Part shown: piece by piece, positions 39,607 through 49,847 of the stretch
Layout of the letters: each line of letters begins with the position of its first letter
Numbering within the stretch: position 1 is the first letter of the stretch
DNA from: Pseudomonas xionganensis
Lineage (GTDB): Bacteria; Pseudomonadota; Gammaproteobacteria; Pseudomonadales; Pseudomonadaceae
DNA: 64,000 nucleotides
Assembly (NCBI RefSeq): GCF_009763245.1
Contig: NZ_WKJZ01000003.1
Span: 186,001-250,000 of the forward strand
Direction of reading: 5' to 3'
The notes under the pieces: generated by a model
The model's input: only the letters and a program-made list of their open reading frames with translations
What the model was told of the DNA's origin: nothing
Databases searched by the model: none
Made by a program: the position numbers and the translations under genes

Positions 39607-40136
39607 CGGGCAGCCAGGTAACGCTCCAACGCCGCCAGGGAATCCGGGCAATACGGCAGACGACGGGTTTCCTCCAGGGCCTGCTCGACGCTGATAAAGC
39701 GCGCCTCCAGCACTTCTTCCGGCTGCAGCACCAGGGGTGCATCGGATACCGCCGAATAAACCATGCACCACAGGCGGCTTTCCGGCGCGTCATAGAAGAA
39801 GTGGGCATGCTCGACCAGGGGCGCATCGACGATGCCCAGTTCCTCGGCCAGCTCACGCGCGGCCGACTCGGCATAGCTCTCGTTCTCCAGCACCATGCCG
39901 CCGGCGGCCACGTCCCAGTAGCCGGGATACAGCGCCTTGCTCAGGGTACGCCGATGCACGCAGAGCAGGCCGGCCGAGTTGAACAGCAGGATATAGCTGC
40001 CACGACCGATCAGGCGGCGCTCACGCAGCTCGCTGCGCAGCACGCCGCCCAGCGGACGATCCTGCTCATCGACCCAAGCGATGCGCTCGGCATCGGAGGC
40101 GACGCGGTGGGCCGCCTCGGCTGCACTCCAGTTCAT
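39603..40136 (-). CDS. Nudix hydrolase (YfcD-like)
   Basis: A 177-residue Nudix hydrolase. The Nudix box G-x5-E-x7-REUxEExGU is complete: GMVLENESYAESAARELAEELGI (near 80-102, key Gly, Glu and RELAEELG). The substrate is unknown; the family splits nucleoside diphosphate-linked compounds or isopentenyl diphosphate-like substrates. The ATG at 40136 is preferred over a TTG at 40139 that directly abuts the upstream stop (TGATTGATG), which indicates coupling to the DUF2333 gene. Its own TAG stop is part of a repeat element. Confidence 0.88.
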   Translation of the reverse strand: MNWSAAEAAHRVASDAERIAWVDEQDRPLGGVLRSELRERRLIGRGSYILLFNSAGLLCVHRRTLSKALYPGYWDVAAGGMVLENESYAESAARELAEELGIVDAPLVEHAHFFYDAPESRLWCMVYSAVSDAPLVLQPEEVLEARFISVEQALEETRRLPYCPDSLAALERYLAAR

Positions 40137-40139
40137 CAA

Positions 40140-41201
40140 TCAACCCTGGCTCAGTAACTGGCGCAGGTCGATCAGACCGGCATTGGCCCGGGAGATGTAG
40201 TTGGCCATCACCAGCGAATGGTTGGCCAGCAGGCCATAGCCGCTGCCGTTGAGCACCATGGGGCTCCACAGGGTTTCCTGGGCTGCCTCCAGCTCGCGGA
40301 TCACCTGACGCAGGCTGACGGTGGCGTTCTTCTTGGCCAGTACATCGGCAAAATCCACCTCGATGGCGCGCAGCAGATGGGCCAGCGCCCAGGCCTGGCC
40401 ACGGGCCTCGTAGAACACGTTGTCGATCTGCAGCCAGGGCGTCTTGTAGCTGCCCTCGCTGCTTTCCACCCCTTGCAGATGCTCCGGCTCCACCAGTTCG
40501 GTATTCAGGCGCACCTGGCCGACGCTGGCGGACAGGCGCTGGGACAGCGAACCCAGGCGAGTGGTGGCATCGCCCAGCCAGTTGCTCAGATTATCGGCAC
40601 GGGTATAGAACTGTGCGTTGGCCTGGCTGGTATCGGCCAGACGCCCCTGGTAGCGCTCCAGCAGCTTGATGGCGGCCGCGTACTCGGATTCCGAGGCCGG
40701 CAGCGCCCAGCTCTTGTGGTCGAAATGAAACAGCGGCTCGGCCTTGGCCAGGTCGGGATCCTCGGTCGATTGCGACTGCGAGCGGGCAAAGTCCTTGCGC
40801 AAAGCTCGGGAGAAATCACGCACCTGCACCAGCACGCCGAATTCCCAACTGGGCATGTTGTCCAGCCACAGCCCTGGCGGGGCGAGGTCGTTGGCCAGGT
40901 AGCCACCCGGCTTGTTGAGCAGGGTGCTGGCCACGGCCTTGAGGGTTTCCACCGAGGTATAGCCCTTGACCAACTGGTGGCCCTGGGACTGGGCAGCCGC
41001 TTCGGCATGCTGCTGTACCGAAAATGGCGCCGGTTCCTGGCTCCAGTACCAGCCCACCACCAGGGTCAGCAGCAGGTACAGGCCCAGGCCAGCGGCGACG
41101 GCACGCCCGGCCCAGCCACCGGCAAAATAGCTGCGTACGTTGTCCACCGAGTTCGCCGCTCCATCGCGGGCGGTCGCGGTGCGCTTCTTCCAATCCAGCA
41201 T
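40140..41201 (-). CDS. DUF2333 membrane-anchored protein
   Basis: A 353-residue protein with one membrane span near the N-terminus (about 33-52, AGLGLYLLLTLVVGWYW) and a large domain predicted outside the cytoplasm. It belongs to the Pseudomonas-type DUF2333 family by its KGYTSVETLKAVASTLLNKPGGYLAND and DFSRALRKDFARSQSQS motifs. The function is unknown. The start MLDWKKRTATARDG (41201) replaces a 21-codon extension. It is probably co-transcribed with the Nudix gene downstream. Confidence 0.8.
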   Translation of the reverse strand: MLDWKKRTATARDGAANSVDNVRSYFAGGWAGRAVAAGLGLYLLLTLVVGWYWSQEPAPFSVQQHAEAAAQSQGHQLVKGYTSVETLKAVASTLLNKPGGYLANDLAPPGLWLDNMPSWEFGVLVQVRDFSRALRKDFARSQSQSTEDPDLAKAEPLFHFDHKSWALPASESEYAAAIKLLERYQGRLADTSQANAQFYTRADNLSNWLGDATTRLGSLSQRLSASVGQVRLNTELVEPEHLQGVESSEGSYKTPWLQIDNVFYEARGQAWALAHLLRAIEVDFADVLAKKNATVSLRQVIRELEAAQETLWSPMVLNGSGYGLLANHSLVMANYISRANAGLIDLRQLLSQG

Positions 41202-41527
41202 GAGGGTGTCCTTTGTCTGTCTGTCAGGGCCAGGCGACAGCGCGCGCTGGCCATTCGACCGCAACCCGGCAGCAGGGTTGCGCCATACCTGTCCACTATA
41301 AGTGAAGCGGCGCCATGCTGCGCACTACCCCTGGACAAACTAAGGGTCTGTTGCCGCCTCGTTCGCCGCTGCGCCCCATGGGCGCGCCCTGGTGAAACTT
41401 GTACCAAAATTGTGCAGAGGTAGACATATGGCTGGCGCCAGATGATCGACGGCACTGGTAAAAGTCCCGGGCAGTGATAGCATCGGAACACCTGAGCCAT
41501 CACTGCGCCATCATCGAAACCAGGGCC
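41202..41527. other. 326-bp divergent intergenic region
   Basis: Lies between the DUF2333 gene (minus) and gcbA (plus). I see no coding sequence, long palindrome or tandem repeat. AT-richer patches around 41395-41430 (GAAACTTGTACCAAAATTG, then GTAGACATAT) are the likeliest place for a gcbA promoter, but no -35/-10 pair is convincing. A regulated promoter would be expected for a c-di-GMP enzyme. Confidence 0.4.
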
Positions 41528-43144
41528 ATGACCGAGCACGAAGACCCCAGCCGCGACCGCCTCAAGCAACACTTCGCCCAACGCGTGATCAACCAGGCGC
41601 GCCAGGTGCTGGAAGTCTGGCAACGCCTGCAGCGCAGCGAATGGCACGACAGCGGCCTGCTGGAACTGGGCGAGGCCAGCCTGCTGTTGCAACGCTACGC
41701 CGAGCGTTTCGAGCAGGTCGAACACGCCCAGCTGGCGCGACAGATCGGTCAGTGCCTGCAACTGGCCACGGACAACCGCGGGCGCCTCAATAGCCAGCTG
41801 ATCAGCCAACTGAGCGAACTGATGCAGCGCCTGTCGCGCACCGGCCTGCGCCATGGAGATACGTTCGAGCAGACCGTTCTGCCACCCCTGCGCAAGCCGG
41901 TCTATCTGGCCCTGCAACACCATGAGCAGGCCGAACAGCTGGCCCAGCGCCTGGCCTTCTTCGGCATGAGCGCAGTGGCCCTGGACAGCGCCAACGCCTT
42001 TCGCAGCGCCATGCTCGAACGCCATCCGGCCGCCATCCTGATGGAAGTGGACTTCTCCGGCCCCGGCCTCGGCCTGCAGCTGGCCGAAGCCGTGCAGGAA
42101 GGCCTGGAGCAGAAGATCCCGCTGCTGTTCTTCAGCCATCAGGACACCGATACCCCAACCCGCCTGGCCGCCGTGCGCGCCGGCGGCATGGAGTTCTTTA
42201 CCGGCACCCTGGACGCCTCCAACCTGTTCGAGCGCATCGAGGTACTGACCCATGTGGCCCAGTACGACCCCTACAAGGTGCTGATCATCGACGACTCCAA
42301 GGCCCAGGCGACCCACACCGAGCGGGTCCTCAACAGCGCCGGGATCATCACCCGCACCCTGCTGGAGCCCCTGCAGGCCATGGACCAGCTGGCCGACTTC
42401 CAGCCGGATCTGATCATCCTCGACATGTATATGCCCGCCTGCAACGGCCCGGAACTGGCCAAGGTGATTCGCCATAACGACCGCTATGTCAGCGTGCCGA
42501 TCATCTACCTGTCCGCCGAGGACGACCTGGACAAGCAGCTGGACGCCATGAGCGAGGGCGGCGACGACTTCCTCACCAAGCCGATCAAGCCGCGCCATCT
42601 GATCGCCACCGTGCGCAACCGCGCCGCCCGCGCGCGCAGCCTCAAGGCGCGCATGGTGCGTGACAGCCTCACCGGCCTGTACAACCACACCCACACCCTG
42701 CAGCTGCTGGAAGACGCCCGCGTGCGCGCCGAGCGCGACGGCCAGCCGCTGAGCTTTGCCATGATCGACATCGACTACTTCAAGAAGGTCAACGACACCT
42801 ACGGCCACCCCATGGGCGACCGGGTGATCAAGAGCCTGGCCCTGTTCCTCAAGCAGCGCCTGCGCAAGAGCGACCATATCGGCCGTTATGGCGGCGAGGA
42901 ATTCGCCGTGGTCATGCCCGATACCGACGCCGAGACCGCCAAGCGGGTGCTGGACGATATTCGCGAACGCTTCGCCCAGATCCAGTTCTCCGCCCAGCCC
43001 CACGACCTGTCCTGCACCTTTAGCAGCGGCATCGCTCAGCTCGGTGCCGGCCTCGACGGCAAGCTGCTCTCGCAGCAGGCCGACCAGGCCCTTTATGTGG
43101 CCAAGCATGGCGGGCGCAATCGGGTGGATGTGTTCAGCGCATAA
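41528..43144 (+). CDS. gcbA: Diguanylate cyclase with tandem receiver domains (GcbA)
   Basis: Makes c-di-GMP. The 538 residues hold an N-terminal helical region (1-125), a degenerate receiver (about 128-245, lacking the acidic pair), an intact receiver (about 248-370: IIDDSKA, phosphoacceptor in LIILDMYMPACNG, Lys in FLTKPI) and a GGDEF domain with active GGEEF at 455-459. An inhibitory I-site RKSD (446-449) lies five residues before it, so product feedback is expected. In P. aeruginosa and P. fluorescens GcbA promotes initial attachment and affects dispersion. The start is the ATG at 41528. It is followed by ctpL as in P. aeruginosa. Confidence 0.93.
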   Translation: MTEHEDPSRDRLKQHFAQRVINQARQVLEVWQRLQRSEWHDSGLLELGEASLLLQRYAERFEQVEHAQLARQIGQCLQLATDNRGRLNSQLISQLSELMQRLSRTGLRHGDTFEQTVLPPLRKPVYLALQHHEQAEQLAQRLAFFGMSAVALDSANAFRSAMLERHPAAILMEVDFSGPGLGLQLAEAVQEGLEQKIPLLFFSHQDTDTPTRLAAVRAGGMEFFTGTLDASNLFERIEVLTHVAQYDPYKVLIIDDSKAQATHTERVLNSAGIITRTLLEPLQAMDQLADFQPDLIILDMYMPACNGPELAKVIRHNDRYVSVPIIYLSAEDDLDKQLDAMSEGGDDFLTKPIKPRHLIATVRNRAARARSLKARMVRDSLTGLYNHTHTLQLLEDARVRAERDGQPLSFAMIDIDYFKKVNDTYGHPMGDRVIKSLALFLKQRLRKSDHIGRYGGEEFAVVMPDTDAETAKRVLDDIRERFAQIQFSAQPHDLSCTFSSGIAQLGAGLDGKLLSQQADQALYVAKHGGRNRVDVFSA

Positions 43145-43259
43145 CGTGACGCCGCGCACACTGTCATAAGTCTGCAATCAAACCGCAATAACCTCAGCGC
43201 ATCGGCCGCTCGCCCTATCCGGGCAGGCGGCACCGGCCCCCACCCATCGGTCGAGCCCT

Positions 43260-45221
43260 ATGCGCCTGAAATTCCTGACCAATCTCAATACCCTGCTGCT
43301 GGTGACCGTGTGCATCGCCCTGGCGGTCACCCTGTGGTGGTCGCAGCGCGCCCTGGAGCGCCCCTACCAGCTGATGGCGCGCTACCTGACGCTGTCCCAG
43401 CAGTTCCAGCAGCAGGTGTCCTATAACGTGCTCGGCTACCTGGACAGCGGCGACGCCCTGCGCCATAGCGCCGCCGTCCAGGCCCTGGGCGAGCTGGAGC
43501 AGGCGCTGGACGAGCTGCCCAGTTCGCTGGCCGCCAACCTGCGCCCCAGCCTTGCCGAGTTGCAGGGCTTTACCGCCAACCAGCTGCTCGCCGCCGGCAA
43601 GCTCTCCGGCGACCCGCAAGGCCTGCTGCTGCAGGCCGAACGGGAGATGGATGGCGCCCTGGAGCAGCTGGCCCAGTATGCCGACAGCAGCAACGCCAGC
43701 GCCGCCGCCGACTACCGCCGCCCGCTGTTCAACGCCGCCCGTCATTTGGCCCGCCTGGGCCATGCCCGCGACCGCCTGATCAGCAGCGGCCGCAGCGAAC
43801 TGGCCAGCGAGCTACAGCGCGAACTGACAGCCCTGCAGCGCCAGGCCGAAAGCCTGCAGACCCTGCCCCTGCTCGGCGTCGAGGAAACCGCCAGCGCCGC
43901 CAGCAGTTTCGCCGACCTGCTCGGCCTGGACAGTGACAGCAGTGAGCAGCAGGCCGAAGACCGTGGCGTGGCCCTCAAGCGCGATTTCGCCAGCCTGATC
44001 CAGCGCTACCCGGCGGAGCTGCAACGCACCCGCGCACTGATCGAGCAGCGCGGCCAGCTGGCCAGCAGCACCCGCCAGCAACTGACCCAGGTGCAGGAAC
44101 AGCTGGCGGCCCTGGAACCCCTGGTACGCGCCGAACACGGGCGCATCCAGGGCGAAGTGCAACTGATCCTCGGCCTGATGATCGGCCTGATCCTGCTGAT
44201 CGCCCTGGTGGTGGACCGCATCCAGCGACGCCTGACCCAGATCCTCACGCGCCTGGTGCCCTCCCTCTCGGCCTGGGCCCAGGGCGATTTCGCCACGGAT
44301 GTGCGCCTGGGTTCGAAGATCCGCGAACTGGGCGATATCGAGGCCTCGCTCAACCGCCTGCGCGCCTATCTGGTCGATTTGGTCGGCACCATTCGCGTGC
44401 ACGCCGAGGAAGTGGTGGGTTCCAGCCGTACCCTGGCCGACCTCAGCGGCGGCTTGCATGTGGGCGCCGAGCGCCAGGCCGGCGACACCGCACAGATTCG
44501 CGATGCCCTTGGTGAGCTGCAGGGCACCATCGCCCAGGTCGCCGGCGATGCCAGCCAGGCCGCCGACGCCAGTCGCGATGCCGACCGCGCCCTGGAAAAG
44601 GGCCAGCGGGTGATTCGCCAGAGCCTCGACGGCCTGCATTCGCTGGTCGACGAGGTGCAGGGCAACGCCCAGGCCATCGAGCGCCTGGCCGAGGAAACCA
44701 CCACCATCGGCAACGTGCTCACGGTGATTCGTGGCATCGCCGAACAGACCAACCTGCTGGCGCTCAACGCCGCCATCGAAGCGGCCCGAGCCGGTGAGCT
44801 TGGGCGCGGCTTTGCCGTGGTGGCCGACGAAGTGCGCTCGCTGTCGCAACGCACCAGCGGCGCCACCGAGGAAATCCAGAACCTGATCGCCCGCCTGCAG
44901 CAGGCCGCCCTGCAATCCGTGCAGGCCATGCGCATTCAGGTCGAGCATGCCGAGGCCACCGCCACCCAGGCCGAAGCCGCCGACGGCGCCCTGGACGAGA
45001 TCGTCGCCGCCATCCGCACCATCGCCAGCATGGCCGAACGCATCGCCGACGCCACCGCCCAGCAAAGCGGCGCCGCCACGGAAATTCGTGGCCATAGCGA
45101 GCGCATCCATCAATTAGGCGGGGAGAACCTGCAACGCATCGGCCAGGGTCGCCACCAGGGTGAACAGCTGCTGCAGCTGGGTGGGCAGCTGAATACCGCC
45201 GTGCAGGCCTTTCGCCTGTAA
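43260..45221 (+). CDS. ctpL: Methyl-accepting chemotaxis transducer (CtpL-like)
   Basis: Membrane chemoreceptor of 653 residues. TM1 lies at about 9-25 and TM2 at about 302-320, enclosing a long helical periplasmic sensor of about 280 residues. A HAMP domain (about 322-375) and a methylation/signalling domain follow, with the conserved [32 protein letters not shown] hairpin near 500. In P. aeruginosa CtpL senses low phosphate and some aromatics. The symbol rests on its position between gcbA and dsbD plus the large helical ligand domain, so the ligand is an inference. Confidence 0.8.
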   Translation: MRLKFLTNLNTLLLVTVCIALAVTLWWSQRALERPYQLMARYLTLSQQFQQQVSYNVLGYLDSGDALRHSAAVQALGELEQALDELPSSLAANLRPSLAELQGFTANQLLAAGKLSGDPQGLLLQAEREMDGALEQLAQYADSSNASAAADYRRPLFNAARHLARLGHARDRLISSGRSELASELQRELTALQRQAESLQTLPLLGVEETASAASSFADLLGLDSDSSEQQAEDRGVALKRDFASLIQRYPAELQRTRALIEQRGQLASSTRQQLTQVQEQLAALEPLVRAEHGRIQGEVQLILGLMIGLILLIALVVDRIQRRLTQILTRLVPSLSAWAQGDFATDVRLGSKIRELGDIEASLNRLRAYLVDLVGTIRVHAEEVVGSSRTLADLSGGLHVGAERQAGDTAQIRDALGELQGTIAQVAGDASQAADASRDADRALEKGQRVIRQSLDGLHSLVDEVQGNAQAIERLAEETTTIGNVLTVIRGIAEQTNLLALNAAIEAARAGELGRGFAVVADEVRSLSQRTSGATEEIQNLIARLQQAALQSVQAMRIQVEHAEATATQAEAADGALDEIVAAIRTIASMAERIADATAQQSGAATEIRGHSERIHQLGGENLQRIGQGRHQGEQLLQLGGQLNTAVQAFRL

Positions 45222-45349
45222 CCGCTGCGGGCCCGCGCCGAACCTTCCGTCCGTCCGCAATATCCGCTGACACCCTGCGCCACCCGGTCGCCTGGGGTCG
45301 GCGCGCGGACTTGGGTATGATGCGGGCACATCCGCTTCGCGAGACTGTC

Positions 45350-47113
45350 ATGCACCGCCTGATCTGCCTGCTTCTGCTGCTCTGCGCCCTGCCTGCGGGC
45401 GCCAACCTGTTCGACAAGGCTCCCTCGACCCAATTGTTCGGTGAGCCGCTGAACAACAGCGCTGATTTTTTGCCGGTGCGCGAAGCCTTCCGTCTCAACC
45501 TGCTGGAGAGCAGTGCCGACTCGATCAAGCTGCAGTTCGTCGCGGCCGAGGGCTACTACCTCTATCAGCATCGTTTCAGCTTCCGCAGCGAACCGGCCGA
45601 CAGCGGCCTGGGTGACGCACGGTTGCCCGCCGGCACACCCAAGACCGACGAGTACTTCGGCGATGTCGAGGTCTACTACGGCATCGTCGATATCGAGATC
45701 CCCCGTGATCGCCCCCAGGGCCAGCCCTTCGACCTGCATGTGGGCTATCAGGGCTGCGCCGACAAGGGCCTGTGCTACCCGCCGGAAACCGAGGTGCTGC
45801 GTATCGGAGGCGAAGCCGGCGGCAATGCGCCCGCTACGCCGGGCAGCGCCTGGAGCTGGAGTGACCTGGCGCTGTTCTTCCTCGGCGGCCTGGCCCTGAC
45901 TTTCACCCCCTGCGTACTGCCGATGCTGCCGATCCTCAGCGGCGTGGTGCTGCGCGGACAGCCAGGCGGAGCGCGCAGCCTGGCCCTGGCCCTGGCCTAT
46001 GTCCTGCCCATGGCCCTGAGTTTTGCCGTACTTGGCGCGCTGATGGGCCTGTTCGGCGCCGAACTCAATCTGCAGGCGCGCCTGCAATCGCCCTGGGTGC
46101 TGGTGCCCTTCGCCCTGTTCTTTGCCCTGTTTGGTGCCGCCAGCCTGGGTTTTCTGGAGATGCGCCTGCCAGCCGCCATCGACGCCCCCCTGCAGCGCCT
46201 CAGCCAGCGCCTGCATGGCGGCACCATCTACAGCGCTGCGGCCCTTGGCGTGCTGTCCAGCGTGCTGGTCTCGCCCTGCGTCTCGGCGCCCCTGGCCGGT
46301 GCCCTGCTGTATATCAGCGCCAGCGGTGACGCACTCGGCGGTGGCCTGAAACTGCTGGCCCTGGGCCTGGGCATGGGTACGCCCCTGGTGCTGTTTGCCG
46401 TCGGCGGCGGCGCCCTGCTGCCCAAGTCCGGCCCCTGGATGCTCACCGTGCGCAACCTGTTCGGCGCCCTGCTGCTGGCGGTGGCCATCTGGCTGCTGGA
46501 GCGGGTGGTGCCCGGCCCGGTCAGCCTGGCCCTGTGGGGCTTGCTGGCAGGCGGCGTGGCCCTGTGGCTCGGCGCCCTGGAGCTGACACCCAAGACCCAT
46601 CACCAGAAGCTCGCCCAACTGCTCGGCCTGCCGCTGCTGGTCTATGCCCTGGTCGCCTGGTTCGGCGCCCTGCAGGGCCAGGATGACCCGCTGCGCCCCC
46701 TCGGGCGCATGACCGCAGTCGCCGAGGCCAGCGCACCGCTCAAGAGCGACTGGCAGACCCTGACCACCCCAGCCGAACTGGACGCCGCCTTCGCCCGCGC
46801 CCGCCAGGCCGGCCAGCCGCTCTTGCTGGACTGGTACGCCGACTGGTGCATCAGCTGCAAGGTGATCGAACGTGAAGTGCTGGGCGATCCGAGCGTAAGC
46901 AGCCAGCTGGGGAGCTACCAGCTGGTGCGCTTCGATATCACTGAAAGCAACGCCGCACAGCGCGCCCTGCTCGACCGCTACCAGCTGTTCGGCCCGCCGG
47001 CCATCCTGCTGTTCGACGCCAAGGGTGACGAATGGCGCGATCTGCGTGTCGTAGGGGAGATCGACGCCGCAACCTTTGCCGCTCGCCTGGGTAACGCCCG
47101 CGAACGCTTCTAA
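45350..47113 (+). CDS. dsbD: Thiol:disulfide interchange protein DsbD
   Basis: Carries reducing power from cytoplasmic thioredoxin to periplasmic DsbC, DsbG and CcmG. The 587 residues have a signal peptide (MHRLICLLLLLCALPAGA), an alpha domain with the CADKGLCYP cysteine pair, eight membrane spans with Cys in FTPCVLPMLPIL and VSPCVSAPL, and a C-terminal thioredoxin domain with DWCISCK. All three cysteine pairs appear intact. The start is the ATG at 45350, not the 13-codon-longer frame. TATGAT at 45316-45321 could be its -10 box. It is called dipZ in P. aeruginosa. Confidence 0.94.
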   Translation: MHRLICLLLLLCALPAGANLFDKAPSTQLFGEPLNNSADFLPVREAFRLNLLESSADSIKLQFVAAEGYYLYQHRFSFRSEPADSGLGDARLPAGTPKTDEYFGDVEVYYGIVDIEIPRDRPQGQPFDLHVGYQGCADKGLCYPPETEVLRIGGEAGGNAPATPGSAWSWSDLALFFLGGLALTFTPCVLPMLPILSGVVLRGQPGGARSLALALAYVLPMALSFAVLGALMGLFGAELNLQARLQSPWVLVPFALFFALFGAASLGFLEMRLPAAIDAPLQRLSQRLHGGTIYSAAALGVLSSVLVSPCVSAPLAGALLYISASGDALGGGLKLLALGLGMGTPLVLFAVGGGALLPKSGPWMLTVRNLFGALLLAVAIWLLERVVPGPVSLALWGLLAGGVALWLGALELTPKTHHQKLAQLLGLPLLVYALVAWFGALQGQDDPLRPLGRMTAVAEASAPLKSDWQTLTTPAELDAAFARARQAGQPLLLDWYADWCISCKVIEREVLGDPSVSSQLGSYQLVRFDITESNAAQRALLDRYQLFGPPAILLFDAKGDEWRDLRVVGEIDAATFAARLGNARERF

Positions 47114-47234
47114 GCCGCTCGGTCATATATCTGACGCAATCTGCGGCCATCGTGTTGGCTACTGCAGGCAACTGGACAGTCTCTGCCCAGCTGCGGCATA
47201 GTCCTGCGCAGCGCAAAAACAAGGAAGCATCGCC

Positions 47235-47681
47235 ATGGCGACCCTATTGGTACTGCACGGCCCCAATCTCAACCTGCTCGGCACCCGCGAGCCGGATAAA
47301 TACGGCGCCACCACCCTGAGCGAGATCAACCAGGACCTGGAGCGTCGCGCCCGCGAGGCCGGCCATCATCTGCTGCATCTGCAGAGCAATGCCGAATACG
47401 AGCTGATCGAGCGTATTCACGCCGCAAAAGGCGAAGGTGTCGACTTTATCCTGATCAATCCCGCCGCTTTTACCCACACCAGTGTCGCATTACGTGACGC
47501 GTTGCTGGCGGTGAGCATCCCATTCATCGAAGTGCACCTGTCCAACGTGCACAAACGTGAAGCCTTCCGCCATCACTCCTACTTTTCCGATGTCGCAGTC
47601 GGGGTGATCTGCGGTCTGGGCGCCAGTGGTTATCGCCTGGCCCTGGAAGCGGCACTCGAACAATTGGCTGCGCGCGAGTGA
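47235..47681 (+). CDS. aroQ: Type II 3-dehydroquinate dehydratase
   Basis: Third step of the shikimate pathway. The 148 residues show the type II signature [20 protein letters not shown] (catalytic Tyr near 24), [17 protein letters not shown] with Asn and His near 76-82, and [18 protein letters not shown] (His near 102, Arg near 113). GGAAG precedes the start by seven bases. It is followed after 50 bases by accB, the aroQ-accB-accC order typical of gammaproteobacteria. Confidence 0.97.
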   Translation: MATLLVLHGPNLNLLGTREPDKYGATTLSEINQDLERRAREAGHHLLHLQSNAEYELIERIHAAKGEGVDFILINPAAFTHTSVALRDALLAVSIPFIEVHLSNVHKREAFRHHSYFSDVAVGVICGLGASGYRLALEAALEQLAARE

Positions 47682-47731
47682 CTCGACGCACAGCCACACA
47701 GCCCTACCTCACCTCTGGGAGTTGACCATTC

Positions 47732-48190
47732 ATGGATATTCGTAAAGTCAAAAAGCTGATCGAACTGCTGGAAGAGTCCGGTATCGACGAGCTGGAGATT
47801 AAAGAAGGCGAAGAGTCGGTGCGCATCAGCCGCCACAGCAAGCAGCCGGCCTATGCGCCGCAGCCGATGTACGCCCAGGCCCCGGCCGCCGCACCGGTAG
47901 CCGCCCCTGCCGCCGCCCCGGTGGCTGACGCCGCCCCGGCCGCACCCAAGCTGAACGGCAGCGTGGCCCGCTCGCCGATGGTCGGCACTTTCTACCGCGC
48001 GGCTTCGCCGACTTCGGGTAACTTCGTCGAAGTGGGGCAGACCGTGAAGAAGGGCGACATCCTGTGCATCGTCGAAGCCATGAAGATGATGAACCACATC
48101 GAGGCCGAAGCCAGCGGCGTGATCGAATCCATCCTGGTGGAAAACGGCCAGCCGGTTGAGTACGACCAGCCCCTGTTCACCATCGTTTGA
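47732..48190 (+). CDS. accB: Biotin carboxyl carrier protein of acetyl-CoA carboxylase
   Basis: Carries CO2 on biotin for malonyl-CoA synthesis. The 152 residues comprise a helical N-terminal domain ([21 protein letters not shown]), an Ala/Pro-rich mobile linker (about 43-72) and the biotinyl domain with [12 protein letters not shown] (biotinylated Lys near 112 within AMKM). The thumb insertion [16 protein letters not shown] is present. accC starts 17 bases after the stop. Confidence 0.97.
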   Translation: MDIRKVKKLIELLEESGIDELEIKEGEESVRISRHSKQPAYAPQPMYAQAPAAAPVAAPAAAPVADAAPAAPKLNGSVARSPMVGTFYRAASPTSGNFVEVGQTVKKGDILCIVEAMKMMNHIEAEASGVIESILVENGQPVEYDQPLFTIV

Positions 48191-48207
48191 TGCGCGGGGA
48201 GCCTGCA

Positions 48208-49563
48208 ATGCAGAAGCTGGAAAAAGTCCTGATCGCCAACCGTGGCGAAATCGCCCTGCGCATCCTGCGCGCCTGCAAGGAACTGGGCATCAAGACGGTG
48301 GCCGTGCACTCCACCGCCGACCGCGAACTGATGCACCTGGGCCTGGCCGACGAATCCGTCTGCATCGGCCCGGCCTCCGGCGCGCTGTCCTACCTGAATA
48401 TCCCGGCCATCATCAGCGCCGCTGAGCTGACCGGCGCCACCGCCATCCACCCGGGCTATGGCTTCCTCGCCGAGAACGCCGACTTCGCCGAGCAGATCGA
48501 AAACTCCGGCTTCGCCTTTATTGGCCCGAAAGCCGAGACCATCCGCCTGATGGGTGACAAGGTGTCGGCCAAAGAGGCCATGATCAAGACCGGCGTACCG
48601 GTGGTGCCCGGCTCTGACGGCCCGCTGCCGGAAGACGAAGAAGAAGCCCTGCGCATCGCCCGTGAAGTGGGCTACCCGGTGATCATCAAGGCCGCCGGCG
48701 GCGGCGGTGGTCGCGGCATGCGCGTGGTGCACAAGGAAGAAGACCTGATCAAGTCGGCCAAACTGACCCGCACCGAAGCCGGTGCCGCGTTCGGCAACCC
48801 GATGGTCTATCTGGAAAAGTTCCTCGGCAACCCGCGCCACGTGGAAGTCCAGGTGCTGTCCGACGGCCAGGGCAACGCCATTCACCTGTACGACCGCGAC
48901 TGCTCGCTGCAGCGCCGTCACCAGAAGGTGATCGAGGAGGCTCCGGCCCCCTATATCGATGAAAAGGCCCGCGCCGAAGTGCTCAAGCGCTGCGTCGATG
49001 CCTGCGTCGAAATCGGCTACCGCGGCGCCGGCACCTTCGAGTTCCTCTACGAAGACGGCCGCTTCTACTTTATCGAGATGAACACCCGCGTGCAGGTGGA
49101 GCATCCAGTCACCGAGATGATCACCGGCTTCGATATCGTCAAGGAGATGCTCAGCATCGCCGCTGGCAACAAGCTGTCGATCAAGCAGGAAGACGTGAAG
49201 ATCCTCGGTCACTCGGTCGAGTGCCGGATCAACGCCGAAGACCCGGACAACTTCATGCCCAGCCCCGGCAAGGTCAAGCACTTCCATGCCCCGGGCGGCA
49301 ACGGCGTGCGCGTCGACTCGCACCTGTACAGCGGTTACAGCGTACCGCCGCACTACGACTCGCTGATCGGCAAGCTGATCACCTTCGGCAAGGACCGCGA
49401 CGAAGCCATGGCGCGCATGCGCAATGCCCTGGACGAGATCGTGGTCGACGGCATCAAGACCAACGTGCCCCTGCACCGCGACCTGGTGCGCGACAAGGGT
49501 TTCGTCAAAGGGGGCGTGAATATCCATTACCTGGAGAAGAAACTGGGTATGGATAAGCACTAA
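48208..49563 (+). CDS. accC: Biotin carboxylase subunit of acetyl-CoA carboxylase
   Basis: ATP-grasp enzyme that carboxylates biotin on AccB. The 451 residues show [23 protein letters not shown] at the N-terminus, the [11 protein letters not shown] glycine loop (near 160-170), [15 protein letters not shown], and the [16 protein letters not shown] catalytic segment (near 285-300). The start is the ATG at 48208 with GGGGAG seven bases upstream; an upstream in-frame ATG overlapping accB is less likely. A dispersed 148-bp palindrome begins three bases after the stop, followed by an intrinsic terminator. Confidence 0.97.
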   Translation: MQKLEKVLIANRGEIALRILRACKELGIKTVAVHSTADRELMHLGLADESVCIGPASGALSYLNIPAIISAAELTGATAIHPGYGFLAENADFAEQIENSGFAFIGPKAETIRLMGDKVSAKEAMIKTGVPVVPGSDGPLPEDEEEALRIAREVGYPVIIKAAGGGGGRGMRVVHKEEDLIKSAKLTRTEAGAAFGNPMVYLEKFLGNPRHVEVQVLSDGQGNAIHLYDRDCSLQRRHQKVIEEAPAPYIDEKARAEVLKRCVDACVEIGYRGAGTFEFLYEDGRFYFIEMNTRVQVEHPVTEMITGFDIVKEMLSIAAGNKLSIKQEDVKILGHSVECRINAEDPDNFMPSPGKVKHFHAPGGNGVRVDSHLYSGYSVPPHYDSLIGKLITFGKDRDEAMARMRNALDEIVVDGIKTNVPLHRDLVRDKGFVKGGVNIHYLEKKLGMDKH

Positions 49564-49566
49564 ACC

Positions 49567-49714
49567 CATGACCTGCTGCGCGTCGGCGGCCCTGCGTTAA
49601 AAGTGGCCGAGGAATGCTCATTTACACATGTAAACTCCGCTTCCTCAGCCACTTTGACCAGCCAAAGGCTGTTACTACGTAGCGCCTTGTTCCGCTCTAG
49701 CTCGCGAGGTCATG
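49567..49714 (+). repeat. Dispersed 148-bp structured palindrome, copy 2 (repeat family A)
   Basis: Ends CATGACCT (49567-49574) and AGGTCATG (49707-49714). It shares the core CTGCGTTAAAA, GAATGCTCATTTAC, GTAAACTCCGCTTCCTC and AGCTCGC with the other two copies. Arms AAAGTGGC/GCCACTTT and TTTAC/GTAAA pair internally although they differ from copies 1 and 3. Confidence 0.85.
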
Positions 49715-49727
49715 ACTGAAATGCTCA

Positions 49728-49755
49728 ACAAGGGCTGCCATTCGGCAGCCCTTGT
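49728..49755 (+). terminator. Intrinsic terminator downstream of accC
   Basis: ACAAGGGCTGCC (49728-49739) and GGCAGCCCTTGT (49744-49755) form a perfect 12-bp stem with an ATTC loop, followed by CGTTTC. It ends the aroQ-accB-accC transcript, just past the palindromic element. Confidence 0.82.
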
Positions 49756-49847
49756 CGTTTCAGCGACCGAACTGGCAAGCCGCCTACCCCATCAAGTAAG
49801 CTGCGCGCCAATTTGCGCCGTCCGCCACAGTGTTCACGAGGTATGCC

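Noticed and set aside
41066..43177. A 703-codon minus-strand open frame antisense to gcbA
   Set aside because: GcbA has full domain motifs on the other strand; the antisense frame is low complexity and without recognisable domains.
45316..45321. TATGAT as a firm dsbD promoter
   Set aside because: No acceptable -35 box; kept only as a remark.
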